This document shows, one piece after another, positions 61,146 to 64,000 of a stretch of 64,000 bases of DNA. Position 1 is the first letter of the stretch. Each line of letters starts with the position of its first letter. Below the pieces are notes generated by a model. It was not told where the DNA came from. It searched no databases and saw nothing but the letters and a program-made list of their open reading frames with translations. Source of the DNA: an uncultured Flavobacteriaceae bacterium (GTDB lineage: Bacteria; Bacteroidota; Bacteroidia; Flavobacteriales; Flavobacteriaceae); assembly GCA_947488435.1 (NCBI GenBank), contig CANKZG010000005.1, positions 58,826 through 122,825 on the forward strand, read 5' to 3'. The position numbers were made by a program, and so were the translations under genes.

Positions 61146-63173
61146 TTACCTATTTATGTATATATATCCATTTAACGTCTGTATTGTACCTGTACTATCT
61201 TCATAATCTAGAATATAGAAGTAGGTACCTACCGGAAGTTTATTATCCTGTTGTACAGTAACTCTTCCTGTAGAGGTTCCATCAAACACATTTCCATTTG
61301 TGTTATAGGCATTTGTGGTGTATACTAAGACACCCCATCTGTTGTAAATTTTAATTGTATTGTTCGGGAAGTTTTCTAGTCCAGCTATAGTTAAAATGTC
61401 ATGTACGCCATCTCCATTTGGAGTAACCACATTGAACACTTCAACTTCATCATCAGATGTAGGAATAATATCGGAATCTAAGTAATTTGGAATTCCGTCA
61501 TTATCAGAATCATCATTTACATAATTTCCATCCAAGTCTAAATCCTCATCAATAGTAGCGATGCCATCATCATCATCATCGGTATCTCGATAATCGGATT
61601 CCTCATCACCATCGGTATTAGGTAGATCATTAAATGGATCATCAATTTCATCATTTACATCTACATCAATTTGTGTGTCTCCTTCATAAGCATCATCCAA
61701 TCCATCATTATCCTTATCCGATCCTGAGAGTACAACGTCTGCAATCCCATCCTGATCAAAATCATGTGCTTCCACATTATCTGGGATGTTATCGTTGTCA
61801 CTATCTTCATCTAAATAATCCGGTAAACTATCTCCATCAGTGTCTACAGGGAATACCCCTAGGTTACCGTTGTTTTCATAAGCGTCATCCAGTCCATTAT
61901 TGTTTGCATCGATTCCACTTGGCGGAATATAGTCTGCTGTTGTTTGTGCTTCCACATTATCAGGTATACCATCATTATCCGAATCAATATCTAAATAATC
62001 AGGAACGCCATCCCCATCCGTATCTACCGGATTGGTTGCCGGATCTCCATCGCCATCTAAATCTAGATCTTCTAAAGAATCTAAAATTCCATCATCATCT
62101 GAATCTAAATCGACAACTCCGACTGGATTAACAACCACCGTAACTGTAGCCGTACTGCAATTTCCTTGATCGTCACATATAGTATAAGTAAAAGTGTCCG
62201 TTCCTACAAAACCAGGATCAGGAGTATACGTAACAGTATCATCTGAAGGGTCGTTTGGAGTTCCATTATCATTAATAACTACCGTTCCATTTGAAGGATC
62301 CGTCGTTGTTAATGTACCAGTACTTGGCACATCATTATCATTGGCAAGAATATCGATGGTTATTGGCACATCCTCATCCGTTGCGACAGTATCATCAAAA
62401 GCATCTACAATTGGTAAAACAGTAATATTCACTGTTGCGGTACTACAATCTCCGGATGTATTACAAACTGTATAAGTAAAACTATCGGGACCATTATAAT
62501 CTGGATTCGGGTTGTATGTTACAATGTCATCTGAGGGATCATTCGGTGTTCCATTATCATCAATTACAACAGAACCATTTGCGGGTTGTGAAACCGTGAG
62601 ACTTCCATCTGTAGGGATTCCGGTATCATTATCAAAAATGGGAACAACTATGGATTCATCTTCATTAACCGTAATAAAATCATCCATTAGCATCGCAGCT
62701 TGCTGTAAACAAACTACGGTGAAATTAGGTAAACTCGAAGAATTTCCTGCTTTAGTTATTGTTGCTGTATAACGCACTACAGTTTGCGTAGCTGTTACAG
62801 TAGGCCTCTGTGGATCTCCAGTTACTGCCGGTGTCCAACTTACGGCCGCTCCTCCTCCTACACTGGCTGATATATCTAAGGTAACTTCATTCTCTGGTGC
62901 ACTACAATCCGTAATTATAAAATACCCGGTTGCATTGGATCCACAAAGTGTGCCATCGTAGGTAGCAAAGTAGATGCCTGGTTGTGTAACTTCAAGAAAA
63001 AAGTCGGTTCCTAATACCGTACTGGTATCTGATGCTTCAAACCATTGGTAGTTGTTTTCATCACTCCCATTTGGCGCCTGTAGTAAAAATTGTGCTTGAG
63101 ATACACCACAACCTAACACAAAAAGTATTAGGCTGATGAATATATATCTATGTAGGTTAAATTTCAAATTCAA
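61146..63173 (-). CDS. T9SS cargo with Ig-like repeats, Ca-binding repeats and type-B CTD
   Basis: 675 residues: signal peptide (about 1-28, ending CGVSQAQ); an N-terminal beta domain; two tandem cadherin/VCBS-like Ig repeats (about 170-350), each with [19 protein letters not shown] loops; a series of thrombospondin-type-3-like DxDxDG repeats (about 352-585); and a T9SS type-B C-terminal domain starting [20 protein letters not shown] and ending YIYINR. It should be an exported adhesin or motility-related protein. The start appears to be TTG at 63173 (or codon 3); no ATG precedes the signal peptide. Confidence 0.93.
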   Translation of the reverse strand: MNLKFNLHRYIFISLILFVLGCGVSQAQFLLQAPNGSDENNYQWFEASDTSTVLGTDFFLEVTQPGIYFATYDGTLCGSNATGYFIITDCSAPENEVTLDISASVGGGAAVSWTPAVTGDPQRPTVTATQTVVRYTATITKAGNSSSLPNFTVVCLQQAAMLMDDFITVNEDESIVVPIFDNDTGIPTDGSLTVSQPANGSVVIDDNGTPNDPSDDIVTYNPNPDYNGPDSFTYTVCNTSGDCSTATVNITVLPIVDAFDDTVATDEDVPITIDILANDNDVPSTGTLTTTDPSNGTVVINDNGTPNDPSDDTVTYTPDPGFVGTDTFTYTICDDQGNCSTATVTVVVNPVGVVDLDSDDDGILDSLEDLDLDGDGDPATNPVDTDGDGVPDYLDIDSDNDGIPDNVEAQTTADYIPPSGIDANNNGLDDAYENNGNLGVFPVDTDGDSLPDYLDEDSDNDNIPDNVEAHDFDQDGIADVVLSGSDKDNDGLDDAYEGDTQIDVDVNDEIDDPFNDLPNTDGDEESDYRDTDDDDDGIATIDEDLDLDGNYVNDDSDNDGIPNYLDSDIIPTSDDEVEVFNVVTPNGDGVHDILTIAGLENFPNNTIKIYNRWGVLVYTTNAYNTNGNVFDGTSTGRVTVQQDNKLPVGTYFYILDYEDSTGTIQTLNGYIYINR
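61480..62110 (-). repeat. Array of Asp-rich calcium-binding (TSP3-like) repeats
   Basis: At least six copies of the type [20 protein letters not shown] / [13 protein letters not shown] are encoded here in imperfect tandem, causing DNA-level repeats of GATTCCATCATCATC-type words. Confidence 0.85.
62130..62650 (-). repeat. Tandem Ig-like repeats with high internal identity
   Basis: Two units of roughly 270 nt; their shared core (encoding [12 protein letters not shown]) is almost identical at the DNA level, e.g. near 62244-62290 and 62532-62580. A recent duplication or gene conversion is likely. Confidence 0.75.
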
Positions 63174-63190
63174 GGGGCTGTTTCTACTTA

Positions 63191-64000
63191 TTATTTTACT
63201 ACGAAAACTACGTTAATCAATGCGTTAAAATCTGCTGGCTGTCCAATGATAGTATACGTCAACATTCCATTAGCATCTATTGTCATTTGAGTTGGACCAG
63301 AGGTCGATGTAGTATCAAAAACTGTTGGATCTGCAAATGTTACGTAATAATACAGTTCTGTTGCTCCATATGTTGGTACAGCAGCAGGAGCACCCGCACT
63401 TCCTACTGTAGGAGTGCCATATTGTGCAACATATTGTGCATGTAAATCGATAGTAAATGTTCCATTAGTTGATGCATCTACTGCTATTGAAGGCGGATAG
63501 AAAATTCTGGCCGCTTTAGAAACAATAGGTGCGATATCTTGTATCACATCTTCTACCGTATCTTCAGTTGTACCATCTCCATCAACATCTACCGGTGTAT
63601 CGGAATCCACTTCAGATGCTGTTTGGTCGTCGGTCCCATCAAAAGAAGTCGTTGTGTTGTCTTCAGATGTATAGGTATAAGTAATATTATCCGCAGTAGC
63701 TAATGTTGTTACCGTTTCATTAATATCAGTAGTTGATCCTCCATCTTGCGCTACTGTTGCAATTCTATTACCAGTAATTGTGTTACTTATCGTAATATCA
63801 TCATCATAGCTAGCTAAATCTACTGTCGTATCTGCTCCTGTTCCATTGGCTAGCGTAATCGTGTTACCACTTAAACTAATCTGTTGGTTATCGGTATTTG
63901 TAAGTGCTGCGATGTCTGCTAATGCTACACTTACCGTTCCTCCTGCACTATCCGTAATCACTAAGTTCGTGCCTACTACTGCAAAGGTTGCATTGGTCGT
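63191..64000 (-). CDS. C-terminus of a large repetitive surface protein (5' end off window)
   Basis: An open frame enters from the right edge and ends at TAA 63191. The last 270 codons show adhesin-type repeats ([60 protein letters not shown]) and a C-terminal module ending [20 protein letters not shown]. No T9SS type-A or -B domain is obvious at the end; the adjacent type-B CTD belongs to the next gene. The start lies outside this window. Confidence 0.88.
   Translation of the reverse strand, partial: TTNATFAVVGTNLVITDSAGGTVSVALADIAALTNTDNQQISLSGNTITLANGTGADTTVDLASYDDDITISNTITGNRIATVAQDGGSTTDINETVTTLATADNITYTYTSEDNTTTSFDGTDDQTASEVDSDTPVDVDGDGTTEDTVEDVIQDIAPIVSKAARIFYPPSIAVDASTNGTFTIDLHAQYVAQYGTPTVGSAGAPAAVPTYGATELYYYVTFADPTVFDTTSTSGPTQMTIDANGMLTYTIIGQPADFNALINVVFVVK

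Noticed and set aside
61480..62110. Short regular repeats that could suggest a CRISPR-like or satellite array
   Set aside because: The repeats are in frame within a protein-coding gene, irregular in length and encode DxDxDG motifs.
61634..62131. Long plus-strand ORF rich in His and Leu opposite the T9SS cargo gene
   Set aside because: It is the antisense of Asp-rich calcium-binding repeats (GAT/GAC codons give ATC/GTC on the other strand in shifted frame); no start signal or family resemblance.

Overview
The window is low-GC DNA from a member of the Bacteroidetes, most likely a marine or soil member of the Flavobacteriaceae. Three lines of evidence support this. There is a PorP/SprF-like protein next to a protein with a type IX secretion (T9SS) type-B C-terminal domain. 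There are family-restricted domains (DUF4295, DUF2911, DUF5916, DUF6249, DUF4369). Many genes are preceded by the Bacteroidetes vegetative promoter element TAnnTTTG. No mobile element, CRISPR array, tRNA or rRNA gene was seen, so the region reads as chromosomal backbone with a few accessory operons.

Layout. 1-4.3 kb (minus): two tandem thioredoxin-like proteins (one lacking the first active-site Cys), a MoxR ATPase and two SurA/PpiC-type chaperone-isomerases. 4.4-8.4 kb (plus): SRPBCC proteins, a class-A-beta-lactamase-like lipoprotein and a TolB-like propeller. 8.5-10.5 kb: a fasciclin protein divergent from an ECF sigma/anti-sigma pair. 10.5-17.2 kb: rimO, a serine hydrolase, small enzymes, an AraC regulator, an ankyrin protein and a large secreted OmpA-like protein. 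17.2-27.6 kb (minus): housekeeping genes: amidase, DUF2911, ftsY, DUF4295-rpmG-rpmB, cinA-Hpt-FAH, an exonuclease, an esterase, a 2-oxoacid dehydrogenase E2 and recR. 27.7-34.6 kb: a sodium symporter, a CoA-binding protein, fabH, htpG, DoxX and a cupin. The two largest gene-poor gaps lie here and hold candidate small transcripts. 34.7-36.2 kb: a second ECF sigma/anti-sigma pair, divergent from a DUF6249 membrane protein.

36.2-45.2 kb is a nine-gene catabolic operon: two acyl-CoA dehydrogenases, an APH-type kinase, three SDRs, two MDR reductases and a MaoC hydratase. The kinase and one dehydrogenase are adjacent and correspond to the two halves of eukaryotic ACAD10/11, which suggests catabolism of 4-hydroxyacyl-CoAs. 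A Crp/Fnr regulator lies upstream. 45.9-52.6 kb: a MOSC protein, an AraC-AlkB pair, an S1/P1 nuclease, and an SPFH operon that includes two small genes (DUF4177 and ribbon-helix-helix). 52.7-60.1 kb: a DUF5916 outer-membrane protein, a HAD phosphatase, a DUF819 transporter, a DUF4369 lipoprotein, manA, queD and idi. 60.2-64 kb: PorP/SprF, a calcium-binding multidomain T9SS cargo, and the C-terminus of a repetitive adhesin that runs off the right edge.

The most notable non-coding signals are: a mirror-image pair of ECF-type promoters (TGTAACCT-N15-CGTCATA in both directions) between the ECF sigma operon and DUF6249; a compact transcription unit of about 110 nt with consensus promoter, ribosome-binding site, 7-codon ORF and terminator between fabH and htpG; a possible ECF-driven small RNA near 29.6 kb; an orphan leader-peptide-like unit near 29.9 kb; and a 24-bp perfect palindrome with a LacI/GalR-type core upstream of the cupin gene.
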